Positions 48,218 through 59,100 of a DNA stretch of 64,000 bases are shown in pieces. The position numbers and the translations under genes are program-made. Within the stretch, counting starts at the first letter, position 1, and each line of letters begins with the position of its first letter. This DNA comes from Cyclaneusma minus (Eukaryota; Ascomycota; Leotiomycetes; Marthamycetales; Marthamycetaceae), in NCBI GenBank assembly GCA_037179335.1, contig JAKZHN010000014.1, forward strand, positions 558,001 to 622,000, in the 5' to 3' direction. The notes under the pieces were generated by a model, which saw nothing but the letters and a program-made list of their open reading frames with translations, was not told where the DNA came from and made no database searches.

Positions 48218-50594
48218 CTACCGCTTCTTCAAATACAAAACCCCCCATCCCAACAACCTATACACCGCAATAATCCCCACCATAATCCCCAACCACTCCC
48301 CCGTCCTATCATCATATCCATAAGCCCTCAACACCGCCTGTCCCTGAATCCTACATTCCCCCTCCAACTCACTACTATACAAACAATCACAGCCTCCTCC
48401 TTCCACCTCCGCACACCGATAACTCCTCTCCTTAAACTCATTAACCATCATGCCCTGAAACACATAAGCCTGATAATCAATATAATGAAACACGTATCTC
48501 CAAAACACGTTTAAAGTGTTAACTTGAACTAAGAAGCCGCCGACGCTCATCCAGAGACCGTTGGCGAAGGCGACGGCGGCGAGAGCGACGACGAAGATGG
48601 GGAGGATGTTGGTGAGGAGCACGACGAGGGATTCGGCGCACAGGAGGTCGAGGAAGAGCCAGAGGATCCAGGTGAAGAAGGCGGTGGCGGTGGGGCGGAA
48701 GTTGGAGAGCCAGTAGGTTATGGTGGAGAAGAGGAGGCTGATGAGGACTAAGGGTGGGGGTTAGTGGATGTGGTGAAAAGGGAGAGGAGAAGGAGGAGGG
48801 AGGAACGCACAGAGAAAGGGGATGCCGATGATGAAGTTCGCGATGGAGAAGGCGGTTGGGCCGTAGAGGCCATTAGTGCGTTCTTTGGCGTAGATGGCTG
48901 TGTCTTCGATATAGGCTGGGATATATGCTACCTTTGGCGGAAGTTAGTTTGAGAGAAACTGGAAAATCGAAAGTATCTACAGAGAAGGAGGAAATGCTTA
49001 CAGCCATGAATGACATAAATGCACCACCGAAAAACTAGAGATTGTTGTGTAAGTCGTTTTGTAAGTGGAGATGGTTCGGTATTTTGCGACTTACAGTGGC
49101 ATTGATAAAATTCTGGATATTCTCCTGATCGGTTGGAAGCCGCAGCCAAACCGTTCCCATCATAATAGCCAAGCCAAGATACATACCGATTCTAATTCCA
49201 TAGGCGATCACATCTCGATAGCCCTTGATGAAGCTCCGATGAACGAGGATGAACGGTACAGCGAGGGTATTTGCCTTCTTCGACCCTTCGTGGGTAATCG
49301 GCTTCAAACTGGTCGCTGAAGGACTACTCGTACCGCTGGCTCCGGTCTTCTCGCGGGTTTGAGCGTTCCTGGAGGTCTGCCAGGCTGAATGAAGCGCTTT
49401 GACTGTGACCTCGGCGCGTTCAGGGTCGGAGGCGAAGTCGGTGCTTGCGAGGTCGATGATGAACTCGGCGGGGTTGATGTATTGTGGCATGGGGTGGCCT
49501 TGAGATGCGAAGTAGGGACGGACTTCTGAAGTGGGTCCGTCGTATAGGGTGCGGCCATGGGAGAGGAGAAGGAGCCGGTCGAACAGACTGAAGATGGCGG
49601 TAGATGGCTGGTGAATGCTCATGATGACGATCAACTATCATTAAATCTCAGTAACTCCCCTCGTAATACAAATCTCGCGTGTGAAAGGACCAAGAAAGCA
49701 GAGTGATTAGTGAACGACAAGACGACGAGCCATGAAACTGGCAATCTCTCGTACACTAGAGTGGAAACACTAACCTTGTACTCCCTGGCAATATTCCTAA
49801 CGAACGATATAACTTCCAAACTCGCCTTCGAGTCCAAGCCCGACGTCGGTTCATCGAGGAACAGCACCTTCGGGCTAGTGATCAGCTGGCTAGCAACACT
49901 AACTCGACGTTTCTGGCCTCCGCTAATGCCCTTGCGAATAGGAGTTCCGATTAGAGTATTCGCTTGACCATGAAGACCAAATGCGCCGATGATTCTTCCG
50001 CTCGACTTTGCCCACGGTGCTGTGAAGTTGCAGAATTAGTATCTACTTTTACTTTGAGTAAGTTGAAGTGAGAAGTGATCTAACCTTGGTAGTGATAGCT
50101 TTGCAGCGAAGTCGAGCGTTTCGCGGACGGTCAGGGCACCGATCAAAGTGTCTTCCTGCTCAACAAAAGAGCTAAGATTGCGGAATTCTTGGAGGGACGT
50201 GGAGTTGTTGTTCAGGAAGAGTTGTTTCTCGACTCGAGCATTGGAACTTGCTTCTCGATGGGCGAGGACGTTGAGCAGTGTTGTCTTCCCAGAGCCACTG
50301 CAGAAGGTTCATTACAAGTTTGAATAACTACAAGATTAACAGAACTTACCTCGGGCCCATGATGGCCAGAATTTCACCTAGAGGTTGGTCAGCTTGCTGG
50401 GATAGAACAAGTACAGAAAAGAGAAACATACCGGCCTTGACCATCCCACTGGCATCAGAGAGGATGTTCTTATCGAGCTTCGTCTGCCGATCCTTGACCG
50501 AAACATTGACATCCTTCCAGCTGAAGCTCTTGACGCTGGAATTGATCAAGTAGTCATGGCTGCTGCGATTGTCTTCGAGGTCGAGAGAATCCAT
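48218..50594 (-). pseudogene. ABCG (WHITE-type) half-transporter with a probable frameshift
   Basis: A nucleotide-binding domain followed by one membrane domain, the ABCG half-transporter layout; members export hydrophobic compounds as dimers. Exons on the minus strand: 50594-50432, 50377-50350, 50297-50085, 50019-49775, 49634-49095, 49034-49002, 48931-48811 and 48747-48218. Motifs: GEILAIMGPSGSGKTT (Walker A, split over two introns), signature ISGGQKRRVSV, Walker B LFLDEPTSGLDS, switch IHQPS. The membrane domain has WLRLP...QNFINATFFGGAFMSF and a Cys-rich loop. With the best acceptor (CACAG, 50020) exon 4 opens STVGKVER in frame but must then change frame to read RIIGAFGL; family spacing suggests about 14 nt are missing near 50000. 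A weaker acceptor at 50001 would skip this and give 617 residues. So it is either a recent pseudogene, a sequence error or an oddly spliced gene. Confidence 0.75.
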
Positions 50595-51926
50595 GGCTGG
50601 TGATTCTTGTTTGAAAGGCAAGGGAGAAATTCGATTTTCACAAAGAGACTTGAAAGATTTCGAGCAGCGAAAAGCCAAGAGAGGTTCGGAAAGCTTTAAG
50701 GGGAAAGAAAGGCACGGGACGGAAGATCTCCGCTGCATGGCCAGCCAGCTGGGGCGGGAAGGGACTTGTCGTAAAAGTAGAGGCAGTGTCAGGGGCAAAA
50801 AGATGTGTTATCCTCAGCCGCTCGGCAAGCCATAGCCTGTGGTAGTCTTCCAATCTGTTTATTGGATATCCTTCACAAATAAGTTACGATCGAGATATCA
50901 CAATTCACAAGCTGAAGGTAATGATGGACGCGGAGAGCTTCTCTTCTGAGAAAAAAAGATGAAAATGAATCTTCAGAGAAGTTGGAAGGAAACACTTTAA
51001 CATTAGCTTGATAAAGACAAGCTCGAGATAACGGCGAAAAGCTGACCGACCTGTGACTGTTTTGTTTACTCGGCTAGTATCGATAGCTGAGATGCAAGCA
51101 AGTTCTTTGTTCTCGCCCTCCGCCCTGATTCGCTCCAGCAGGACCTACCTTATCCAGTGGCAGACTCTTAGAGTAGCATCCCCGCCTTGAAGTCGCCAGT
51201 TCCAACTTTATTCCCGGGATGGACGGATTGACTGAAAACCCGTGGTCCTGGGATCTAGGGAGAGGAATTCGGGCTCAGCGCCAACGCCACCATCGTCCAT
51301 CCCTTCATCCATGATTTTGAAACTGCCGAAAGATGGTGTTTTTTGGTGTATTATTAGTAAACTTAGTCAGGAACACGTGCAGAAGCTGTCACAGCACGCA
51401 GCTTACCGTTGCCGTGTCATGTAACGAAACCATCAGCTGGAAAGCTGAGTGTGGTTGAATGTGTTTGGAGATCCGGCTATGTGTTGAGGTGAAGTTTGGC
51501 ATTCTCGACTGCTTGGCGCTGGTGGCGTTGTGGCTGGTGTAACTTATGCACGCTAAATAAGTGGAGCCAGTTGCTGCCTTATTTTGGAGTTGTGGCCTTA
51601 CGGAGCTGCTAGTGGGTCCGGCGGCATTGAACGATTGGCACATGGACAGCTCCAGCAGACCTCCTTCGAGTACCTTGGTAGAAAGCTCCACGAACGCCGT
51701 CAATTTCTCGAGCCTCAGGTCTACCTCACGGCATTTACTTGTCGCCTGCCCGTTGCTGTGTTGCGGCCACCGCCAGCCTCCCGAAAGCGGCGCCCTATTC
51801 CAAGCTTCCCCGATCGTCATCCCCAAAACCTACACATTGCAGGACAGCTACGCAACCGATTAGCTGCCCTCTTCTTTCACCAACCTCAAATTTCCCAAGC
51901 ACTCACAAACAACACCGTCGCCCATC
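50595..51926. other. Divergent promoter region, ABC transporter and V-ATPase E
   Basis: 1.3 kb upstream of both genes. Open frames here overlap in several phases and match nothing. No clear regulatory site. Confidence 0.6.
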
Positions 51927-52757
51927 ATGTCGCAAGCCCACGCTCTGTCCGACGACCAGGTACGAACGAACCAGCCATCCGCTTCCCCCTCACTTCTCCC
52001 CTGGAAGCCAAGCTAACCCGCATCCCCAGGTCGGCCAAGAGCTCAAGAAGATGACAGCCTTCATCAAGCAAGAAGCCATGGAAAAAGCCAAAGAAATCGA
52101 AATCAAAGCCGACGAAGAATTCGCCATCGAGAAATCCAAGCTCGTGCGTCAAGAAACCTCGTCCATCGACAGCACCTACGAGAAGAAGTTCAAGGCCGCC
52201 ACCATGTCGCAGCAAATCACCTCCTCCAAGATGTCCAACCAGACGCGTCTCAAGGTGCTTGCTGCGCGCCAGGAACTGCTGGACGAGATATTTGAGGCGG
52301 CGCAGAAGAAGCTGGCAGAGGGGACGAAGGACAAGAAGAAGTATGAGGGCATTATGAAGGGCTTGATTCTGGAGGGCGCTTATGCGCTGAATGAGGACAA
52401 GATTCAGGTTAGGGTGAGGAAGGATGATACGGAGGTGGCGAAGAAGGCGATTGAGGCGGCGACGAAGGAGTACAAGGAGAAGACGAAGAAGGACATTTCG
52501 GTGACGATTGATGAGAAGAATCCTCAGCCCGATGGATGGTACGATTACCCCAATACAATCCTTGCTCAAGACTTGGGAACACGGATATGCTGACTTGTGA
52601 TAATAGTGCTGGTGGTCTGTCGATTGTTGGCGGCGGGGGAAAGATTGATATCAACAACACTTTTGAGGAGCGACTGAAGCTGTTGGAGGAGAATGCGCTG
52701 CCAGCTGTTCGAGAAGCCCTGTTTGGCAAGAATCAGAACCGCAAGTTTTACGACTGA
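51927..52757 (+). CDS. vma4: V-type proton ATPase subunit E
   Basis: Part of the peripheral stalk of the vacuolar H+-ATPase, holding the catalytic V1 head to the membrane sector. Exons 51927-51959, 52030-52538 and 52607-52757 (introns of 70 and 68 nt) give 230 residues, the usual length. The first exon encodes only 11 residues (MSQAHALSDDQ). The N-terminal half is the expected long charged helix (FIKQEAMEKAKEIEIKADEE), and the C-terminal domain carries GGLSIVGGGGKIDINNTFEE and LPAVREALFGKNQNRKFYD, diagnostic for subunit E. Splicing through the last intron joins PDG to CAGGLSIV. A longer open frame starting at 51739 runs through the first intron and is rejected as the protein start. Confidence 0.96.
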
Positions 52758-53400
52758 TTTACTCGAATACTGCATGACCGTGGTTCAGGGAGAGGTATCC
52801 GGCTGGGAGATGGTGTATCGAGAGCATTGGTGTTGGTAGCATGGAGCTTGTACAAAATTACTTGTACCTATTACCTCTAGACAATGGCATGCATGTGATA
52901 CGGTGCTTCTTGTGAGGTTGAGTGATAGGAGCGGAGCAAACATCAAATCAGTGTTGTGTACGAGAGATGATCAGCAAATGAGCGGGCTAGGTTGTTCACA
53001 TTGACAAACATCCAACACTCTTGGACCTCATGCACTCGAATGTGCAAGTACCTTAATTATCATACCAGTATTACCGGGGAACATGGCTCAGTTGGTGGCA
53101 AGAGACGCAATTCAGTTCGTGGATGCAGTGGCAGCCAACTGAAAGTAATATCTGTGGCCAAATCAAACCAGTTTACTGGTAAGGGGTCGAATACCACCAT
53201 TGGGTATTCGATTTGTTTGCATTATTTTATTGTATTTTTTTTTTCTTGGTTATGGAGACTCGAAGTGACATTAGCTAAAATACAGGTTATTTCCGTGGGC
53301 CAAAGCCATCCTCCAGCTTTGGGTAATTGTATTATAAAGTGGTTCTGCCCTTGTGTTTTCCAAATCCTAGCCCCATTACTCGGGCGGAATGTGATTCCAG
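52758..53400. other. V-ATPase E 3' flank and unassigned sequence
   Basis: From about 53080 the sequence has an A-box-like TGGCTCAGTTGG and, 100 bases on, a GGGGTCGAATACC resembling a B-box. The spacing is too long for a tRNA; a tRNA-derived element is possible but not shown. Confidence 0.4.
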
Positions 53401-53790
53401 GAGGTTTTTACTTTACCGCTTAATTTTATTACTGATTTAATTTTCCTTTTAGTTATTTAAATTTACAGCGGTCGTCGTTTTGCTAGCTTTTATAAAAATA
53501 CCGTTAATATCGATATCGAGAAATTATTCCAGCAGCCAGCTAATGGGACTTAGCCTTGCTTTAAAAAATTTATATTATTATCGATTGGAGAATTGGAAAT
53601 TCGACAAACGGTTTTATGTCCCAGAAAATCACCGGTTAGCCTTGTAAAATTTTAAAATGCTTTTGCCTTTAAAAAATCATTTTTTTTTCGCAATATAATT
53701 AATTCAATATAAATAATTTTAGCGGCATTTAATTATTGCATTTTTTTTAATAATAGCAATAAAGCTGAAAAGCTTCGTTCCCCGAAAGCC
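53401..53790. repeat. AT-rich degraded repeat fragment
   Basis: About 390 bp that turn abruptly AT-rich, with the same texture as 1-19560 (TTTAAA, AATAATAG, surviving C mostly in GC). It looks like a small RIP-mutated transposon remnant inside the gene-rich part. No termini seen. Confidence 0.6.
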
Positions 53791-55018
53791 ATCAATTGCC
53801 ATTGATTTTCAATATCCTGACCACGCTTTTAAAGCTTGCGAAGGACTCACAGCGTTGTGCCGAAATTTCACACCTCACGGCTCGGTGTAATGTTTTTTAC
53901 CATGGCGTTGACCGCTGCTCGAGGAGGTCAGGACACGCCGAATGTGACCAAGCTCGTCAAGCTCGTGATTCGACCCGCTCCGTCTCCAACTCTCTGACCC
54001 TTTCCTTTTTCGCCCTGTTCAATTCGTTAAGTTGATTTTGAATATCGGCCGATTCGCTCAGCTTCGTCTGCCCGTGATTCGACCCTTTTCCCTCCCAAAG
54101 CGTATTTTGCCCACGAGCAGAATCGAACCCGGTGCTAGTGTGAAAGAGAGTTCAAAGGAGTGGGGTTGCGATCAACGCCACCTATGTTACCCCTACGTTA
54201 ACGCGGCCTTACAGGCTCTGTGTTTACTTAGAATTATATACCTCTGTCCTCTGTCCTTTGTCGGACCCTCGGTCATCGGCTTACAGTTGTTTCAAAGCTT
54301 CGTGATGCGTGAGAGAGTGCAGCTTTTCTCTCTTTGGCCTTCTCCATCGCTTTATATCGAGTCGAAGTATTGGCATATGCTGGTTGAAATTCGGCTTGCC
54401 TGTATCCAAAGTGATCAGGTGAGACTTCGCATTAATCTTTCGTAGGTATATGGTAATTGGTTTCTGCATGGAGCTTTGATTTCTGAAGCCAAAACCGGGA
54501 CTCGGAGTTCTCGGGATAGGGTGAAACTGGGCTGTGGAGATCTTAGTAGAATTATTCCTACTCCTAGATTCTAGGAGATTAGCTTCAAGTCTACTGTGTT
54601 CACAATCACAAAGAATATAAAAGATAAAGCAAATTGAGAGGCTTGCAAGTGATGTACTAGGTACCTAGGGGACCGACTGATGAGAGTGCTAAGGGTTTCT
54701 TTTGGACTGACTTTCTCAACTCTCCCTTAACTTGAAGGGTGGGTCTCGTACATGGCTTACTGCCTATCGATTCTTAAAAGACTCCCAAGACTCTTCTAGC
54801 AATACGCCAAATCTCCATTACAGACACACAGCCCCGCGTATTCAATAATTGCTTGTCTAACAGTAACATGGTATCTAGCACAGCGAAGCTCCCCACCAAC
54901 AGCAATCAAATCGATCGAACACAATTCTCACTCGTTCTCCCATCTTCTTGAGTAGACCGACGAACAGCATTCCCAAAGCCCCAATAACCATATCTGAAAA
55001 TCCAACTGCTTAGGCCCC
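53791..55018. other. Unassigned region downstream of the tetraspanin
   Basis: No gene recognised. GTGATTCGACCC occurs twice (53969 and 54072 approx.), and a tRNA T-arm-like GGGTTCGATTC lies near 54120 on the minus strand without a matching acceptor stem. Confidence 0.5.
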
Positions 55019-56160
55019 TTAGAACGCAGCCGCACCGGCCTTCTCATCGATATAGCGATATCGCTCCTTCTCCTTACGGTCTTTCAGAACCATAGCGATT
55101 GCAAGAATAAGCGCTACATCAATACCTATTCGAGTTCATCAGTAAGCATTCCATCACTTCCACAAAAGAGAATATCAAGAAGCACTCTTCCCCTCGTTCC
55201 CTCCCCTCTGCCAAATTCCCGCACGTCTACCCGAACAGATAGTAATGAAAGGGATAGAGATGGATAAAATGGGTGAGCTGAACATACCGACAATACCGAA
55301 AATGGCGGTGAAAATGTCGTCGAGGAAGGTATTGGCAAAGCTGGAAAACTTGCTGATACAGCCTTCTTTGAGCGCAGCAGCGGCGGCGTTAGGACAAGTA
55401 GCGTCGACGGCAAAAGGTGGTGAGGTGCTATTTGTGTAGCCGCAGCAGTCGAACTATGTTCATCGTCAGTCACCATTTGCCCCAAATCTCCATCCCATCT
55501 CAATCATTCTGATCCATCTCCACTTCCACCTTCCCCCTTCTCCCCACGGCAAAGCAAAATGGCAGATATGGGAAAACCCAGCTTAGAATCCGAGAACTTA
55601 AAAAAGGGGTGGAAAGGCACATACTTCAGTCTGCAACAAGCTCTGCTGATCAACAGGCAGCTTCCCCCACGTAACAAGCAGATTCTCGCGCGAGCGTAGC
55701 GTGAAAATCCAAATATCCAGACCGACAATTAAGCTGAAGAGTGCGCACATGACGACGAAGAAGCCATGAGCTTTGAGCCAGCCGCGCGTTGTGGGGATGA
55801 TGAGGGCGGGGAGGGAGAGGAGGAAGGTGGCGAAGATCATTACTGCGTTGCCGATGGCCGCTATTTGTGCAGAATCGAAGGATCAGCTTTCTGTTCTTCC
55901 TATTCTCGTAATGTAAAGGGGGGCTTTGATATGTTTGGATGAAAGAGAGGCTGGATGACTCTGACTTGAGGGACTTCGGGTGTAAGAGACGTACCGCTCA
56001 AAGGTGTCTCGCCGAGCAAGATATCGCGGCCGATGGAGTCAGCAGTTTGTGTTCCTTTCATCGCTGCTTGTGTCGTGAGAGAAAAGCCCAGGAGGAGGGC
56101 GCCTGTGCCGAGGAAGAGCAGGTCGGAGATGATGTACGTGAGCAGTACTTTGTCCTCCAT
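55019..56160 (-). CDS. pls1: Fungal tetraspanin, Pls1-like
   Basis: A four-helix membrane protein. Pls1 tetraspanins are needed in several plant pathogens for the appressorium to form a penetration peg, acting with NADPH-oxidase-dependent polarity. Exons 56160-55995, 55860-55625, 55453-55288 and 55125-55019 join in frame (introns 134, 171 and 162 nt) to 224 residues, close to known Pls1 proteins. Membrane segments: VLLTYIISDLLFLGTGALLL, AVMIFATFLLSLPALII, GFFVVMCALFSLIVGLDIWI, and FTAIFGIVGIDVALILAIAMV. The large extracellular loop carries the hallmark CCG (FDCCGYTNSTSPPF) plus two further cysteines (DATCP, KEGCIS). The tail is charged (KDRKEKERYRYIDEK). Assignment to Pls1 rather than another fungal tetraspanin rests on loop and tail similarity recalled from memory. 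Confidence 0.85.
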
Positions 56161-59100
56161 CTTGTCGGTCTGTCAAACACTCGATCTCAACTCAACTCTC
56201 GCACTCTATCTCGTTCGGAATCGTCGAAAAGCCCGTAGCGGGTGTGGCGAAGAAGCGAAAGTGGGCGACGACCGGCGTCTTTCTTGGTGGACAGCGAAAG
56301 TGAAAGTCGGAAAGGAAACAAACGGGCTCTCAGAGCGGAAGAATCGAAAATCGAAGTCGATTAGAGAGAGTGGCGATGAAGTGAAAATGCCAAATGCAAG
56401 TGCAAGGCAGTGAGGAGAAGCAGAATTAACGAATTAGGAGAGCACGGCGCTTAGCAGTGGTGCAAGAGCAGTGGGCGGCTACTAGGAAGGAAAGAGAAAC
56501 GCAGGCGCCAATAGGAGAAAAAGAATGAAGAGTTTGGTTTTTCCTTACAAGCACAGAGGGTGGAGAATGATGAATCGAGGCGGCGACATGGCGGCCATCG
56601 TTCGACTCACGAGCATTGCTGATACTTGGACTGTTATGGACGGCATCCTGCTACGGGCGAGATGGAGACGCCGTGGTTCCAGGTTTTGCGCTGAGACGCT
56701 GTTGAGGCAGGCTGGGCCGTGTGTCACATGTATTTTTGGCGGAGCCAAGAACTGAGGTGTTTGATCGGAGCAGGGATTTGGAGCGATATGCTCGTTGCAG
56801 TGCTGGTAACTGCACGGCGTTTTCAATAATGGCTTTTGTCGAGGCTCGAGATGAACTGTAGGGTGCACTAGGAATGGTGGAGAGAGCGGGAGCTGACGAG
56901 ATTTTGGTGTCGAGAGGGGAAGATAGACTTCACATGTTGAACTTGAAGATCTCCAACATGCGTGCTCGTCTTTCTTACATAAAGCGTGGAAATTTTGATT
57001 CTGAAGCGTGTCTTCAAAGTAAAATTAGAAAGCGTTGGATACCTCAAAAATACTGTCGTGCATATAACGCACACCAGATACCAAAAGTAGTTGTCCCGAG
57101 GCGACTTCAATCCTGCATCACCGTTTTGGTCCCTTTAGTGCTTCTCCTTCTGAGAAGAGGCCGCGTACTGTACTATTTTGGATTGTCAATATTCCGAAAC
57201 AAGTTCAGCATGTAAAACCTGGTTACTAGATACTTTGAGCCTCTTCCAATTGGGTTGGATAATCAGGGGCCGTCTTACTTACCTCAAGATTCCATTAACC
57301 TCGTCCTGACTGACCCTCTGTAGATCGACCCAGGACAGGCAACTCCAAGTCCATATATTCATCAGCGTAGGGCAAGCTTCTCCTGTGATTTGCATCTTCT
57401 TGTCTCGTCAGTCTTTTTGGAATTCCCCATCCCCATTTCTCACCTGATATCTCTCCATGCGCCACAGGCTCACGGCACAGCGCAGAGGCGCGCTCGGGGA
57501 CGGTCCCGTCAGGACTCAGGAGTCACTTCTCCCCACTCGGGCGGCTTCGTGCATCACCACTTCCCAATCCCAGACTGTGCTCTCCTCTCTCTCCAATCAC
57601 CTGCTCGAATTGCGCCAACCGCGGCATGATGCATCCAGATCTCCCTCCAGCATTGGCTCGAGTCCACCCAACCCCCACGCTCGTAACGTACCGCCTGGAC
57701 CTGTCGTCGTACATTTGCTGCTGACCTGACGCTATGCCGCACCGCATCGCAAATCTTCTCGCAGGATCTGGGCATTCGCGGGAAGAAACACATGCGAGAA
57801 ATGCAAATGCTTTGGCGTTCCAGATTAACGTCAGAGATGGTCTTTCGTGGTCTTCGTGGTGCATTCCTCGCCTTCCAGCATCAGCAAAATCCAGGTCAGA
57901 ATGCAGCCATCACGTGAGAAAGCCAAGTTCAAAAGTGGGGCAGGTGCGGACCAGGAAATGATGACGGCGCTAGCGGCTTTCCGCCTAGCTCGTCTCTCAT
58001 AAAGGTCGGCGTTCCCCAAAAGAGTCGAGTGTTCCTGAATTATTCTGAAAGCGATACACGAAACAAGATTCCCTGCACTTTGCGGCCTCCACCCAATCCG
58101 AGCCACTGTGCTGCTGCACGGCCGCCCATATCGAATCCTATCGACGTTGAAGCTATTGAGAGAAAGAGAAAATAGGACTTGCTAGTGCACAAAAAGTGTA
58201 CACAAAAGAAAACTCGCAATACTCGCAAGGTACGGTTGACACTGTCCCAGTTGCGAAGTGCCGAGTGTGAGAGAGACTTTGTGACTTACGGGCACGGCAG
58301 AGGCTTAACTGCAAGAAGTTCTATCGTGTCGTCGTGCTTCCTCCTTCCGTCCCAGCGCCAGGCGACGTCGTAATCAGATCGCCTCTATCCCTCTTTCGAC
58401 CACAACCATCACTCCATCACCGCTGCCACGAAAGCCCCACGGGCCAGCGACGCCAGTCCGCATTTGATCAGCATCCTTACGACCCTGAAAGCGTCGCCCG
58501 TGAGTTCCATCTTTCGTCCCAACTCGACCACCACAAGCACCGTTTTTCATCTCGACCACGAGTCTGCCACTGCACCACTCATCGTCTCCTATCCCTTTCT
58601 TCATCCTGCTGCCGGCTGTCGTACTTCACGCATGCCGTGCCACTGCGCTTGACATCGGATGAACATCGAGATTGACTGCCCGCACCGGGTCTCATTTTGT
58701 CTCTCGATGTGCCACCATGACCCCCCAAATGTCACCATCTGCACCGCATTTGGGACTATTTAGTGTACACCAAATTACTGTACTTGGAGCAGGCGATGCG
58801 TGTCGGCTTTCAGACAACGAATTCTGATATATGGCTGCCAAGTGGTGGGCAGAGAGGTCTGCAACTTGCAGGCCACCCTCCGGATAAGCCGACATGTGTC
58901 TCAACCATTTACGGTGTCTCGCATCGTGCACCCCGCATTATCGCCCGGAGAGGCTGCTGGACGGCCCTCAACATGGCACAAGTTGGATTCTCCTCGGTGC
59001 ATCTCGAATGTCGATGTTCTCCTTAGGCGGCTCGTCAATCTCGGCGGCAGACTGGCTGATGCTGTCGCGCACCGTAATTGATGAGGCTTCCCGTGCCTCG

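Noticed and set aside
51739..52593. 284-codon frame as the full V-ATPase subunit E
   Set aside because: It reads through both introns; the conserved start MSQAHALSDDQ and the C-terminal GGLSIV exon show the spliced model is right.
54105..54135. tRNA-like GGGTTCGATTC on the minus strand
   Set aside because: No matching acceptor stem, and the T-stem does not pair; at most a tRNA relic.
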